Positions 18,545 through 27,393 of a DNA stretch of 64,000 nucleotides are shown here, one piece after another. Position 1 is the first letter of the stretch; each line of letters opens with the position of its first letter. The position numbers and the translations under genes were made by a program. Source of the stretch: CAIXTV01 sp964543995 (GTDB lineage Bacteria > Bacteroidota > Bacteroidia > Bacteroidales > CAIXTV01); NCBI GenBank assembly GCA_964543995.1, contig CAZJBB010000002.1, positions 1-64,000 of the forward strand, written 5' to 3'. The notes beneath the pieces are model-generated. The model did not search any database and was not told where the DNA came from. It was given only the letters and a program-made list of their open reading frames with translations.

Positions 18545-18749
18545 AAGCAATATCTCTGATATTTATATGGTCAATTTTATTATTCAATTCAACAGCCCCT
18601 AAGTAATTCCATTTCTTTTTCTTTTTTTGCTGACTTGTTTCTGGCCATTCAATAATAGAAATTATTACCTCTTTTCCAATAAAATCGTTAATATTGAAAA
18701 GGTGAAGCATATTGCTGTTAAGCCGAGTTTTAAAAGTTAAGGTATGCAT
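18537..18749 (-). CDS. Putative antitoxin of the PIN toxin
   Basis: 70 residues. The C-terminal half (WNYLGAVELNNKIDHINIRDIAYD) follows the W-x3-G-x-V-x-L-x3-D-x-x-NIRD-x-AY pattern I associate with antitoxins encoded just before PIN toxins in Bacteroidota and Cyanobacteria. The N-terminus lacks an obvious ribbon-helix-helix or AbrB motif, so DNA binding is uncertain. It lies directly upstream of, and overlaps, the toxin gene. Confidence 0.75.
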   Translation of the reverse strand: MHTLTFKTRLNSNMLHLFNINDFIGKEVIISIIEWPETSQQKKKKKWNYLGAVELNNKIDHINIRDIAYD

Positions 18750-19097
18750 TCTCTGTTTTTTACAAAATTACAAAAATTCGCATTTAAAAAACACCTTTTT
18801 ATCTTAGTAAATGATAGGTAGCGGTTTAGAGGTCGGCAAGCTTGGGCATTACTTATACCTCAGCCTTCCGAGCGGAGATGGGTACACAAATGCACTATGG
18901 TTTTGCGAAGTAAATGGATGAAAATCTAATACCTTAAGCGGGACGCTCGCTAATACCACTTAGGCTAGAGCTTAAGCCGATTGGGGTTTCTTCTAGCCAT
19001 AGCCAAAGAGTAGCAAATGCTACATGATGCTTTGACGTAGCGGATGCTACGTTAAGCAGAGGACCTACACCCGTCTTCAAGCTTCGGTCTACTGTCT
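18750..19097. other. GC-richer intergenic region with GTAGC palindromes
   Basis: No gene is supported. Two palindromes, GTAGC-AAAT-GCTAC (19010-19023) and ACGTAGC-GGAT-GCTACGT (19035-19052), match the one at 18077-18090 in plan, giving three copies of GTAGCnnATGCTAC flanking the toxin-antitoxin pair. A further compact motif, AAGCGGGACGCTCGCT, lies near 18940. Base composition is visibly richer in GC than neighbouring genes. Confidence 0.6.
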
Positions 19098-19763
19098 TTA
19101 CGGTTTTCTGGCGCGGGTAATTTCTCTTTTCCCTTTGGGTCCGGGCAAGGGCTCAATACTGAATCCACAAGCGGACAAGGCTCTTTTTACCATTCCTTTG
19201 GCACAGTATGTTACCAAAATGCCTTGGGGTTTTAGGGCACGAAAGATTTTCATAAAAATTGCTTCCGTCCACATTTCGGGTTGAACTTCGGGACTAAAGG
19301 AATCAAAATATGCAACATCAAAAATATCATCATCAAGGCTTGCCATTTGAATTTGCCCTTGAATTTTTTGGAAACTGAAATAGGGTGGGAATTCAATCTT
19401 TTGATTCCATGGTTCTTGGTGTAGCAAAAGAAAATCATTTCTATAGCAACTCGAAATCAAATCGGGATAATTGAGTTTTTGAGCGGTGGATACAGAAATG
19501 GGAAAGGGTTCAAACCCTAAATACTGAATATACGCTTTTTCTGTTTGGGCATAATGCAAAGTAAGAAAGGCATTTAAGCCGGTTCCAAAACCGATTTCCA
19601 ATACTTGCAGAGGATGATGTCCATGCGAGCAAGACTGGAGTCCTGCTTGAATAAAAATATGCACAGATTCATTTATGGCACCATGAATGGAATGGTAATT
19701 TTCTTTTAATGCCGCGTGCTGAAGGGTATGCGACCCATCTTCGGTAAGCAATAGGCTATCCAT
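19098..19763 (-). CDS. mnmD: tRNA (mnm5s2U34) methyltransferase MnmD
   Basis: 221 residues from ATG 19763; a GTG at 19772, sharing a base with the upstream stop, would add three. The opening LLTEDGSHTLQH is typical of MnmC-like methyltransferases, the SAM site is VLEIGFGTGLNAFLT, and FDVAYFDSFSPEVQPEMW and the C-terminal GPKGKREITRARK are family marks. It lacks the FAD oxidoreductase domain of E. coli MnmC, so it is the stand-alone methyltransferase. It finishes the wobble-uridine modification by methylating nm5s2U to mnm5s2U. Confidence 0.9.
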   Translation of the reverse strand: MDSLLLTEDGSHTLQHAALKENYHSIHGAINESVHIFIQAGLQSCSHGHHPLQVLEIGFGTGLNAFLTLHYAQTEKAYIQYLGFEPFPISVSTAQKLNYPDLISSCYRNDFLLLHQEPWNQKIEFPPYFSFQKIQGQIQMASLDDDIFDVAYFDSFSPEVQPEMWTEAIFMKIFRALKPQGILVTYCAKGMVKRALSACGFSIEPLPGPKGKREITRARKP

Positions 19764-19771
19764 GATCTCCA

Positions 19772-21070
19772 CTATTTATTGTAAAGCAGATGAAAGTCGG
19801 TGAGGGTGTCGGAAAAAGCAATAGGGTTATGCATTGAAAGCCCCGGCCAAGAATACACTTCTATGGAGGTGGGTCCGGCCAAATAAATATCATTGTTTAG
19901 ACTATTGATTCTTATTTGACGTGCTGTTTTACCGGTAATGATGGCATTAAGCGACTCTGAAATCATATCAAACACAAAAACATCGTTTGTTCCTGCAATC
20001 AAAAGGTGAGTTTGATCCAATACCTCCACCCGGGTAATGGCTTGATTGAATGCAGTAGCGACATTGGCAAAGGAATTATTGACAATACTATAGAGCTTGA
20101 TAGCACCCACCGCATTCTCGTTTCCAATCAAATACACAAAATTGGGGGCTTTGGTGGCCATGCCCACTGTGGAAAATGCATTTAAGGGTAATTGCTGTAA
20201 TAAATATCCGGTGGAAAGGGTGTACACACAAACTTTATCCTGTTGTCCTAACATGCTCTTTTTATCACATATTAAATAAGAACCATGGAGAAATGTAATT
20301 GTGGGTATCCAATTGGTTTCGATGCTGCTTGCCGTAAAAACTTGCGAACCACTTGACGTAAACCCCTTTAAATCCCCATTATTAAAACTAATATATAGCA
20401 AATTATTAGGTGCCAAATATAGGTTTTCGAAATAAGGAAACGGAGGAGATGCTTGATTGGAAAGCGTCCATTGATTTTGTTGTTGAGCGAGATCAAAAGC
20501 CGCTAATGGCAAACTGTATTTGCCACCCCAAAATAAGAGCTGGCAGTTTGAGTTCACCGCGCTCACAATAAGATCGCTGTTAGAAGTCACTAAGTTTTGT
20601 TGAAGCGAAGCACTATCCGCTTTTATAATATGGATCTGATTTAGATTTTTAGTAATTCCAATAATTCCCATGAGCTTTTGAGGAATTCCCGTGATGTAAA
20701 CTGGGTGATACGATGATGTTTGATTCACTCCATCGGAAGCCATCACCGAGAGGTAATAAATACCCGTATTCAATGAAACATTATGGATGCCATACCACTT
20801 GTCAACGATAAATATGGCTGCATTGGGTTGAAAATCCAATTCATTCACTACCGGAATTCGATTTTCATTCACCAAACTGACCTTAATCCATTTCACAAGG
20901 GTATTGTCGGAAACTTGAATGTTCAAATGCATAGAGTCCATAACAGAAAAGGATGCATTTACACCTGGGGCATTAATCACTATGCTTGGGGACTGCGTAT
21001 CGGTATCTTTTTTACAGGACCACAGTAATATTAGAAAACAAAACCCCAAGAGCGTCTTTAAATTTAACAT
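19772..21070 (-). CDS. Lipoprotein with Ig-like and beta-propeller regions
   Basis: 432 residues. Lipoprotein signal with lipidated C19 (FLILLWSCKKD). Residues 25-130 look like an Ig/cadherin-like extracellular module (PSIVINAPGVNASF... VSDNTLVKWIKVSL). The remainder reads as repeated beta-sheets of a WD40/NHL-like propeller (LLIAGTNDVFVFDM, NSLNNDIYLAGP). No enzyme motif. Its stop overlaps a possible GTG start of mnmD by one base, so the two may be co-transcribed, although the functions appear unrelated. Confidence 0.7.
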   Translation of the reverse strand: MLNLKTLLGFCFLILLWSCKKDTDTQSPSIVINAPGVNASFSVMDSMHLNIQVSDNTLVKWIKVSLVNENRIPVVNELDFQPNAAIFIVDKWYGIHNVSLNTGIYYLSVMASDGVNQTSSYHPVYITGIPQKLMGIIGITKNLNQIHIIKADSASLQQNLVTSNSDLIVSAVNSNCQLLFWGGKYSLPLAAFDLAQQQNQWTLSNQASPPFPYFENLYLAPNNLLYISFNNGDLKGFTSSGSQVFTASSIETNWIPTITFLHGSYLICDKKSMLGQQDKVCVYTLSTGYLLQQLPLNAFSTVGMATKAPNFVYLIGNENAVGAIKLYSIVNNSFANVATAFNQAITRVEVLDQTHLLIAGTNDVFVFDMISESLNAIITGKTARQIRINSLNNDIYLAGPTSIEVYSWPGLSMHNPIAFSDTLTDFHLLYNK

Positions 21071-21093
21071 GCAGGTAAAATTACAACAAATCT

Positions 21094-21123
21094 TTGTCAG
21101 AATTAAAATAAACTATACATTTG
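21094..21123 (+). promoter_or_regulatory. Bacteroidota-type promoter for the exonuclease gene
   Basis: TTG at 21094-21096, 19 bases, then TACATTTG at 21116-21123. This matches the TTG-N19-TAnnTTTG consensus of Bacteroidota primary sigma factors. The start codon follows 14 bases later, giving a very short leader. It overlaps the upstream region of the divergent lipoprotein gene. Confidence 0.7.
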
Positions 21124-21137
21124 AAAAACATTTTACC

Positions 21138-21842
21138 ATGGCAGGCATTCCCATTGAAAACATTCTGTTTTTAGATATTGAAACGGTACCACAGTATTCC
21201 GAATATGAGGAAGTACCCGAACCTTTTAAAACCTTATGGAATAAAAAAGCCGAACGTCTTACTCAAAAAGAAGGAGATACGGCAGAAACCTTGTATCAAC
21301 GAGCGGGAATTTATTCGGAATTCGGTAAAATAATTTGTATTTCCATTGGTTATTTCAGAGAAAATGCCTTTAAAATCAAGTCATTTGCAAACGATGACGA
21401 AAGCATCATCCTAAATGAATTTTCGTCACTTTTGAACAATAAAATCTTCAGAAACAATTGGTTTGTATGTGCCCATAACGGAAAAGAGTTCGATTTTCCA
21501 TACATTGCCCGACGCATGATGGTACATGGAATTCAACTTCCTCACTTATTAAATGTTACAGGGAAAAAACCCTGGGAAACTTCCTTCTTGGATACCATGG
21601 AAATGTGGAAATTTGGCGATTATAAAAACTTTACCTCCTTGGAATTATTGGCAGCCATATTTAATATTCCAACCCCCAAAGATGATATCGACGGAAGTCA
21701 GGTTGCCGGAGTGTATTGGAAAGAGAAAGATTTACCCCGCATTGCGAGCTATTGCAATAAGGATGTGATTACCATTTTTAAAATCTATTTGAGAATGACA
21801 GGGAAACCGGAAATCCCGGATTTACAAATTACTTATTTCTAA
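21138..21842 (+). CDS. PolB-like 3'-5' exonuclease (RNase H fold)
   Basis: 234 residues from ATG 21138, chosen because the promoter lies at 21094-21123 and the domain starts immediately (ENILFLDIETVPQ). DEDD exonuclease motifs: Exo I LDIET, Exo II AHNGKEFDFPYIARR, and Exo III near the end RIASYCNKDVITIFKIY. It matches the predicted PolB-like exonuclease family (PF10108). It would trim single-stranded DNA or RNA ends; the exact substrate is unknown. Its 3' end overlaps folA tail to tail by about 20 bases. Confidence 0.85.
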   Translation: MAGIPIENILFLDIETVPQYSEYEEVPEPFKTLWNKKAERLTQKEGDTAETLYQRAGIYSEFGKIICISIGYFRENAFKIKSFANDDESIILNEFSSLLNNKIFRNNWFVCAHNGKEFDFPYIARRMMVHGIQLPHLLNVTGKKPWETSFLDTMEMWKFGDYKNFTSLELLAAIFNIPTPKDDIDGSQVAGVYWKEKDLPRIASYCNKDVITIFKIYLRMTGKPEIPDLQITYF

Positions 21843-22331
21843 TTTTCTGTCATATACCTGAAACTGATAATTAAGTTCGGTTTTTCCGTCTGTCATCATT
21901 TCGGATGCTTCTGTTAAATCCCATTGACTTTCAAGTATTTCAGGAAAAAAAACATCTGCATCAAAGTCCTTAAACACTTTGGTAATGTAAAGTTTTTGTG
22001 CCAAGCCGAAAAACTGTTTATAAATTGCACCACCGCCAATAATAAAGTTTTCTTGCTCATTATCACACGATTCAATGGCTTCTGTTATGGAATATACGGT
22101 AATGCTATTATCGATTTTCTCCCCTTCAATGTCCGTCAAAACAATGTTTTTTCTGTTGGGCAGTGGTTTAAACGGTAAAGATTCCCAGGTTTTTTTCCCC
22201 ATGACCACGGTATGTCCTGAAGTAATTTTTTTAAAGTGTTTTAAATCGTCGGACAAGTGCCAAAGCAGATCGTTGTTTTTACCTATGGCATAGTTTTGTG
22301 CAATGGCGACAATAATAGAAATGGGTTTCAT
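21822..22331 (-). CDS. folA: Dihydrofolate reductase
   Basis: 169 residues. It reduces dihydrofolate to tetrahydrofolate with NADPH. Family marks: ISIIVAIAQNYAIGKNNDLLWHLSDDLKHFK with the catalytic acid as the first D of the HLSDDL segment, GHTVVMGKKTWESLP and the NADPH loop FIIGGGAIYKQF. It lies 9 bases after thyA, the usual pairing because thymidylate synthase produces dihydrofolate. Confidence 0.96.
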   Translation of the reverse strand: MKPISIIVAIAQNYAIGKNNDLLWHLSDDLKHFKKITSGHTVVMGKKTWESLPFKPLPNRKNIVLTDIEGEKIDNSITVYSITEAIESCDNEQENFIIGGGAIYKQFFGLAQKLYITKVFKDFDADVFFPEILESQWDLTEASEMMTDGKTELNYQFQVYDRKLEISNL

Positions 22332-22340
22332 GAGTGTATT

Positions 22341-23135
22341 TTAAATGGAAACAGCGGCTTTAATATGGGGCAAAGGATCGTAGTTGGTTAATTGGAAATC
22401 ATCATAAGTAAAATCGAAAATATCATGAACCAAAGGATTAATAGACATTACAGGCAATTCTTTGGGGGTTCTGCTGAGTTGTAATTTGGCCTGATCCAAA
22501 TGGTTGAGGTACAGGTGGGCATCACCCAAGGTATGTACAAACTCCCCTGCTTGCAAACCACATACTTGAGCCATCATTAAAGTAAGTAATGCATAGGACG
22601 CAATATTAAAAGGAACGCCTAAAAAAATGTCGGCACTTCGCTGATATAGCATACAGGATAACTTTCCTTGTGCTACATAAAACTGAAAAACGATGTGGCA
22701 AGGAGGCAAAGCCATTTTTTCAATTTCTCCAACATTCCAAGCACTCACCAATAAGCGTCTGGAGTCTGGGTTTTTCTTAATCATTTCAACCAAGGAAGTG
22801 ATTTGATCTATTTGTCTGTTGTCGGCTGTATTCCAACTTCTCCATTGTGCACCATAGATGGGTCCTAGATTTCCGTTTTCGTCTGCCCATTCATCCCAAA
22901 TACTCACCTTATTTTCTTTTAAATAGGCAATGTTGGTTTCGCCTTTTAAAAACCAAAGCAACTCATAAATAATCGACCGTAAGTGCAATTTTTTGGTGGT
23001 CAACAAAGGAAATCCTTTGGCTAAATCGAATCGCATTTGGTGTCCAAAAACACTCATCGTTCCGGTTCCGGTTCTGTCGTCTTTTTGAACACCGTGTTCC
23101 AAAACATGTTGAAGTAAGTCGAGGTATGGTTTCAT
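22341..23135 (-). CDS. thyA: Thymidylate synthase
   Basis: 264 residues, the same length as the E. coli enzyme, with the catalytic C146 in ALPPCHIVFQFYV. Other motifs: DRTGTGTMSVFG (phosphate-binding Arg), RRLLVSAWNVGE and the dUMP/folate region QRSADIFLGVPFNIASYA. It methylates dUMP with methylene-tetrahydrofolate to make dTMP. Part of the tight minus-strand string bfn-rlpA-thyA-folA. Confidence 0.97.
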   Translation of the reverse strand: MKPYLDLLQHVLEHGVQKDDRTGTGTMSVFGHQMRFDLAKGFPLLTTKKLHLRSIIYELLWFLKGETNIAYLKENKVSIWDEWADENGNLGPIYGAQWRSWNTADNRQIDQITSLVEMIKKNPDSRRLLVSAWNVGEIEKMALPPCHIVFQFYVAQGKLSCMLYQRSADIFLGVPFNIASYALLTLMMAQVCGLQAGEFVHTLGDAHLYLNHLDQAKLQLSRTPKELPVMSINPLVHDIFDFTYDDFQLTNYDPLPHIKAAVSI

Positions 23136-23154
23136 GTAAAATTGGTTTCAATTT

Positions 23155-23892
23155 TCAAAAATACACAACAAAACATCCCGGAAAATGCTTTTCGGCAGTT
23201 TTTTTAAATGCTTCGGCTTTTTGTGCAGTGGAAAAACCACCCGAAATGGCCCTAAAGAATTTTTTATCGTGAATCAATACCTCTTGACAAACCAAAGGTT
23301 CCTTATGGGTTTTCTTGAAATTTTTCTCAAACAATTCCCAATGGGCTTTACTACTGAAACTACCCAACTGCACCCCAAAGGATCTTTGGGAGGGCTGAAC
23401 CTTGCTTTCCCCCACAGTCAAAAGGGTATCTGTTTTCTGTTCTATAAGACTATCCTTTAGAACCCCGGATTTTTTGACTTTAGCTGCCAATATATTGGTT
23501 TTAAACACACTCCCTTCGCCCAATTTTATGATTTCAACTTTTACTTTAGTGAGTCCGGCATATACATATCCCAGTGCATTGGCTGCTGCTTTAGATAGGT
23601 CAATAATTCGATTGGAGATAAAGGGTCCTCTGTCGTTGATTCTCACTACCACTTGCTTTTGATTGCTCAAATTGGTAATTTTAACTTTGGTATTAAAGGG
23701 CAAAGTTGGATGGGCGGCAGTAAGATTATTTTGGGAAAAGGTTTCACCGCTTGCGGTAATTCGTCCTTCAAAACTATCGGCATAAAATGAAGCAATTCCT
23801 TTTTCAACTTTTTTTTGTTGACCCCAGCACTGGGGTTGAAATGGATTGATTAACAATATAGAAACACAAAAAATTTGTAATGCAAAATTCAT
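23155..23892 (-). CDS. rlpA: RlpA-like lytic transglycosylase with SPOR domain
   Basis: 245 residues. Signal peptide, then a double-psi beta-barrel (KGIASFYADSFEGRITASGE ... VVVRINDRGPF ... RIIDLSKAAANALG, about 33-125), a linker and a C-terminal SPOR domain (FGVQLGSFSSKAHWELFE to the end) for denuded septal peptidoglycan. It cuts glycan strands lacking stem peptides and helps daughter-cell separation. No lipobox cysteine is evident, so it is more likely periplasmic than a lipoprotein. Confidence 0.9.
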   Translation of the reverse strand: MNFALQIFCVSILLINPFQPQCWGQQKKVEKGIASFYADSFEGRITASGETFSQNNLTAAHPTLPFNTKVKITNLSNQKQVVVRINDRGPFISNRIIDLSKAAANALGYVYAGLTKVKVEIIKLGEGSVFKTNILAAKVKKSGVLKDSLIEQKTDTLLTVGESKVQPSQRSFGVQLGSFSSKAHWELFEKNFKKTHKEPLVCQEVLIHDKKFFRAISGGFSTAQKAEAFKKTAEKHFPGCFVVYF

Positions 23893-23926
23893 TCTTCAAG
23901 AAAGGGTTTTGCCGAAAACCGCTCGA

Positions 23927-24511
23927 TTATTTTTTTCTATTTTTTATTATATCCCTTAATTGAGATGCCGTCTCATATTCTTCGTTTTCAATTGATTTTT
24001 TCAGTAAATCTTCCAGTTCAGCAATAGAATACATATCATAAGGGTTTCCTTTTTCTTCTGTGCTTTCAATGTTTTGGGGAGGAGGAGCCAAAGAATCATC
24101 TTCTTCCAGTACAACACCGGCGGCCACCAAAATATTTTCATAAGTATACATGGGGCAATGGTATCGAACGGCTAAAGCAACGGCATCGGAGGTTCTTGAA
24201 TCTATTTCTTTGCGAATATGACCATCAAACAATATAAGTTTAGAGTAAAAAACACCTTCAGAAAAGCGATTGATGATAACTTCTTCGAGGTCAATGCCAA
24301 AAGCTTCGGTTGTGGTTTTAAATAGGTCGTGGGTAAGTGGGCGCGAAGGCTTTATTTTTTCTATCTCAATGGCAATGGATTGAGCTTCGCTTCCCCCAAT
24401 AATTACAGGTAACCTTCTATTGCCTTTCATCTCGCCTAAAATGAGTGCATACGCTCCACTTTGCGATTGACTAAAGGAAATCCCCATAATTTCTAACTGA
24501 ATTTTTTCCAT
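23927..24511 (-). CDS. Bifunctional nuclease (DUF151) family protein with UVR-like tail
   Basis: 194 residues. The DUF151 domain (about 1-135) shows YALILGE, RRLPVIIGGSEAQSIAIEIE, RPLTHDLF and IDSRTSDAVALAVRYHCPMY. The tail from about 157 (YSIAELEDLLKKSIENEEYE then ASQLRDIIKN) is a UvrB/UvrC-type helical hairpin. Plant and bacterial relatives have been reported to act on RNA and DNA, but cellular role is unclear. First gene of the string leading to rlpA, thyA and folA. Confidence 0.85.
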   Translation of the reverse strand: MEKIQLEIMGISFSQSQSGAYALILGEMKGNRRLPVIIGGSEAQSIAIEIEKIKPSRPLTHDLFKTTTEAFGIDLEEVIINRFSEGVFYSKLILFDGHIRKEIDSRTSDAVALAVRYHCPMYTYENILVAAGVVLEEDDSLAPPPQNIESTEEKGNPYDMYSIAELEDLLKKSIENEEYETASQLRDIIKNRKK

Positions 24512-24699
24512 TTATAGATTATCAAAAAAGATTGGATAAAATTACATTTTTTTTTGTTATAATAGGGATTAAAATTACAATATACTCAACCTTTTCATAT
24601 AGGTTTCTATATGCTAAAATTTCCTTAATGCTTGAAGAAGTATGTTTTGTAAAAAAAAATAACATATTTTTGCAAAAAAATTAAATCACAAAAAAAACT

Positions 24700-27141
24700 A
24701 TGAAAAAAATCCTTTCCCTCATTTCTTTTATTGCATTTCCTTTTTTAGCTTTTTCAAGCGAAGCTGATTTGAAGATTCCCGATACTATAAAAGACCAACA
24801 CATTTTATATTTGGGGTTTGTTGTTACTTTGCTTGGACTGTTTTTTGGTTTATATCAATTTATGAGAGTGCGTAAGCTTCCTGCTCATAAATCTATGTTG
24901 GATATAGCTGAAGTTATTTATCAAACATGTAAGGCATATTTAAGACAACAAGGAAAATTTCTCGCCATCCTTTTCATTTTTATTGGTGCAGCCGTAGCCG
25001 GTTATTTTGGGTTTTTATCACCCATTGGTGAAACCGCTGCTGCAAAATTTGGAAGCGTTGCTCTGATTATTGGATGGACTGTAATTGGGATATTAGGATC
25101 CTATACGGTTGCTGCTTTTGGTATTCGTATGAATACTTTAGCCAACGCCCGTATGGCATTTGCCTCTTTGAAAAAGAATCCTTTAGACTTATTAAAAATA
25201 CCTTTAAATGCCGGTATGAGTATTGGTGTGGTGCTGATTTGTGTGGAATTGATTATGATGCTCATCATCTTATTATTTATGCCGGGAGATTTGGCCGGTG
25301 CTTGTTTTATCGGTTTCGCCATTGGTGAATCTTTAGGTGCTTCTGCTTTGCGTATTGCCGGTGGTATTTTTACCAAAATTGCTGACATCGGATCTGACTT
25401 AATGAAAGTGGTTTTCAAAATTGGGGAAGACGATCCACGTAACCCTGGTGTAATTGCTGACTGTACAGGTGACAATGCCGGTGATAGCGTTGGACCTACT
25501 GCCGATGGTTTTGAAACGTATGGAGTAACCGGTGTTGCACTCATTTCTTTTATCCTTCTTGCTGTGGGTGGTACTGCTTTTGGAATGACCGACCTTATTA
25601 CCAGCGATTTAAAAGTGAAATTATTGGTTTGGATTTTTGTAATGCGAATTTTAATGATTATCACTTCCATTTTTGCTTTCTATATTAATGGTATGCTCAG
25701 CAATGCTTTATACAAAGGAAAAGAAGACTTGGATTTTGAAGCCCCCCTCACCAGCTTGGTTTGGATTACTTCTCTACTTTCTATTATTGTAACTTTTGCT
25801 GCATCTTTTGTTCTTATCCCCGACTTAAACGGAAACACCAATATGTGGTGGATATTATCAACCATTATTAGTTGTGGTACCATTGGTGGTGCTTTAATTC
25901 CTGAATTCACTAAAATATTTACCTCACCTAAATCGGCTCACGTTAATGAAGTTGTTGCTGCCGGAAGAGAAGGGGGTGCATCTTTAGTGATCCTTTCCGG
26001 TTTGGTTGCTGGTAACTTTTCTGCCCTATGGACAGGTTTGGTTTTCTTTGTTTTAATGTTCGTTGCTTATTTCGCAAGTACATTCGGGCTCGATACCTTA
26101 ATGATTTATCCTTCAATTTTCGCCTTTGGTTTGGTTGCCTTTGGTTTATTAGGAATGGGACCGGTAACCATTGCTGTGGATAGTTACGGACCTGTTACCG
26201 ATAATGCACAATCGGTTTATGAGCTTTCATTAATTGAAGATGATAAAGAAAAAGCAAGTGCTGAAATTGAAAAAGAATTTGGATTTAAACCTGATTGGGA
26301 AAAATCGAAACATTATTTAGAAGCTAATGATGGTGCAGGAAATACATTTAAAGCTACCGCTAAACCGGTGTTAATTGGTACTGCTGTGGTTGGTGCCACC
26401 ACCATGATCTTCTCTTTAATTCTTATGATTGAGAAAACCTTAGGTGTTAAGCCTGAATCTATCCTCAATTTATTAAATCCTTATACCATTCTTGGTTTTA
26501 TTCTTGGTGGATGTGTTATTTATTGGTTTACCGGTGCTTCCATGCAAGCTGTTACCACTGGTGCTTACAGAGCCGTTGAATACATCAAGAAAAACATCAA
26601 CCTCGACCCAAATGCTCCTAAAAAAGCGGATACCGCTAAGTCTATTGAAGTAGTGAAAATTTGTACCCAATATGCTCAAAAAGGAATGTTTAACATTTTT
26701 ATTGGCATCTTTTTCTTCGCTTTAGCTTTCGCTTGTCTTTCATCTCCTTCGGGAATTGGTGGCGTTAATGCCGTTGCTTTGTTTATCAGCTACTTGATTT
26801 CTATCGCGGTTTTTGGATTGTTCCAAGCTATTTTTATGGCCAATGCCGGTGGTTGTTGGGATAACGCTAAAAAAGTAATTGAAGTGGATTTAAAAGAAAA
26901 AGGAACCCCTTTACATGATGCTTCTGTAGTGGGTGATACTGTGGGTGACCCATTTAAAGATACTTCATCTGTTGCCTTAAACCCCATTATTAAATTTACA
27001 ACCTTATTTGGTTTATTGGCAATGGAAATTGCAATTTCTCCAAGCTTTAGAGATGTGGCTCCTTATTTTGGTGTTTCCTTCTTTATCGTTGCTTTAATTT
27101 TTGTTTGGAGATCGTTCTACCGTATGAGAATTGAAAAATAA
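24700..27141 (+). CDS. hppA: Membrane-bound ion-translocating pyrophosphatase
   Basis: 813 residues with about 16 membrane helices. The catalytic loop DDPRNPGVIADCTGDNAGD (244-262) and the C-terminal GDPFKDTSSVALNPIIK bind Mg-pyrophosphate. It hydrolyses PPi and pumps H+ or Na+. In the GNTFKATAK segment K551 stands where K+-independent enzymes have Lys and K+-dependent ones Ala, but the residue three further on is Ala (A554), not the Thr usual in the K+-independent class. A -7-like box (TATTTTTG, 24665-24672) precedes the gene, with a TTG 15 bases upstream, closer than usual. A strong terminator follows. Confidence 0.96.
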   Translation: MKKILSLISFIAFPFLAFSSEADLKIPDTIKDQHILYLGFVVTLLGLFFGLYQFMRVRKLPAHKSMLDIAEVIYQTCKAYLRQQGKFLAILFIFIGAAVAGYFGFLSPIGETAAAKFGSVALIIGWTVIGILGSYTVAAFGIRMNTLANARMAFASLKKNPLDLLKIPLNAGMSIGVVLICVELIMMLIILLFMPGDLAGACFIGFAIGESLGASALRIAGGIFTKIADIGSDLMKVVFKIGEDDPRNPGVIADCTGDNAGDSVGPTADGFETYGVTGVALISFILLAVGGTAFGMTDLITSDLKVKLLVWIFVMRILMIITSIFAFYINGMLSNALYKGKEDLDFEAPLTSLVWITSLLSIIVTFAASFVLIPDLNGNTNMWWILSTIISCGTIGGALIPEFTKIFTSPKSAHVNEVVAAGREGGASLVILSGLVAGNFSALWTGLVFFVLMFVAYFASTFGLDTLMIYPSIFAFGLVAFGLLGMGPVTIAVDSYGPVTDNAQSVYELSLIEDDKEKASAEIEKEFGFKPDWEKSKHYLEANDGAGNTFKATAKPVLIGTAVVGATTMIFSLILMIEKTLGVKPESILNLLNPYTILGFILGGCVIYWFTGASMQAVTTGAYRAVEYIKKNINLDPNAPKKADTAKSIEVVKICTQYAQKGMFNIFIGIFFFALAFACLSSPSGIGGVNAVALFISYLISIAVFGLFQAIFMANAGGCWDNAKKVIEVDLKEKGTPLHDASVVGDTVGDPFKDTSSVALNPIIKFTTLFGLLAMEIAISPSFRDVAPYFGVSFFIVALIFVWRSFYRMRIEK

Positions 27142-27154
27142 TATCAACTACTAT

Positions 27155-27190
27155 AAAAAATGGCTGTCTCAAAAGGACAGCCATTTTTTT
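27155..27190 (+). terminator. Rho-independent terminator after the pyrophosphatase gene
   Basis: ATGGCTGTC and GACAGCCAT form a 9-bp stem with a 7-base loop, flanked by A6 and T7. The flanking A-run means it can also stop transcription on the opposite strand. Confidence 0.92.
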
Positions 27191-27261
27191 ATAATGAAAA
27201 TCCTTTGCTTTCTATTCAGCTTTGGTCTTTTAAGTTATTGGATACTAAGTTATTATACCAT

Positions 27262-27292
27262 TTTGAATTTTATAATCATCCAATTGAATTAT
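27262..27292 (-). repeat. Dispersed intergenic repeat, copy C (inverted, partial)
   Basis: An exact 31-base match to the reverse complement of positions 208-238, and a looser match to copy B at 38560-38590 including the adjoining TACCATTTTGA. It lies between the pyrophosphatase terminator and the moaA stop. Confidence 0.85.
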
Positions 27293-27393
27293 TGATTAAA
27301 GGGCAAGCAAAAACGGTCAACCTTATTTCGGCATGGACAGGACAATTTGCGTCTTCGCTATCCTAAATTCAAACATCAATACCCCGCTTCCTG

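Noticed and set aside
18750..19097. Structured RNA gene (tRNA, tmRNA or similar)
   Set aside because: GC-richer and with hairpins, but no cloverleaf, CCA end or T-loop consensus could be found by eye.
20919..21137. Longer N-terminus of the exonuclease
   Set aside because: It would run across the promoter and into the divergent lipoprotein gene; the domain starts at ATG 21138.
27160..27366. 68-codon plus-strand frame after the pyrophosphatase
   Set aside because: It begins inside a strong terminator and runs through a repeat copy.
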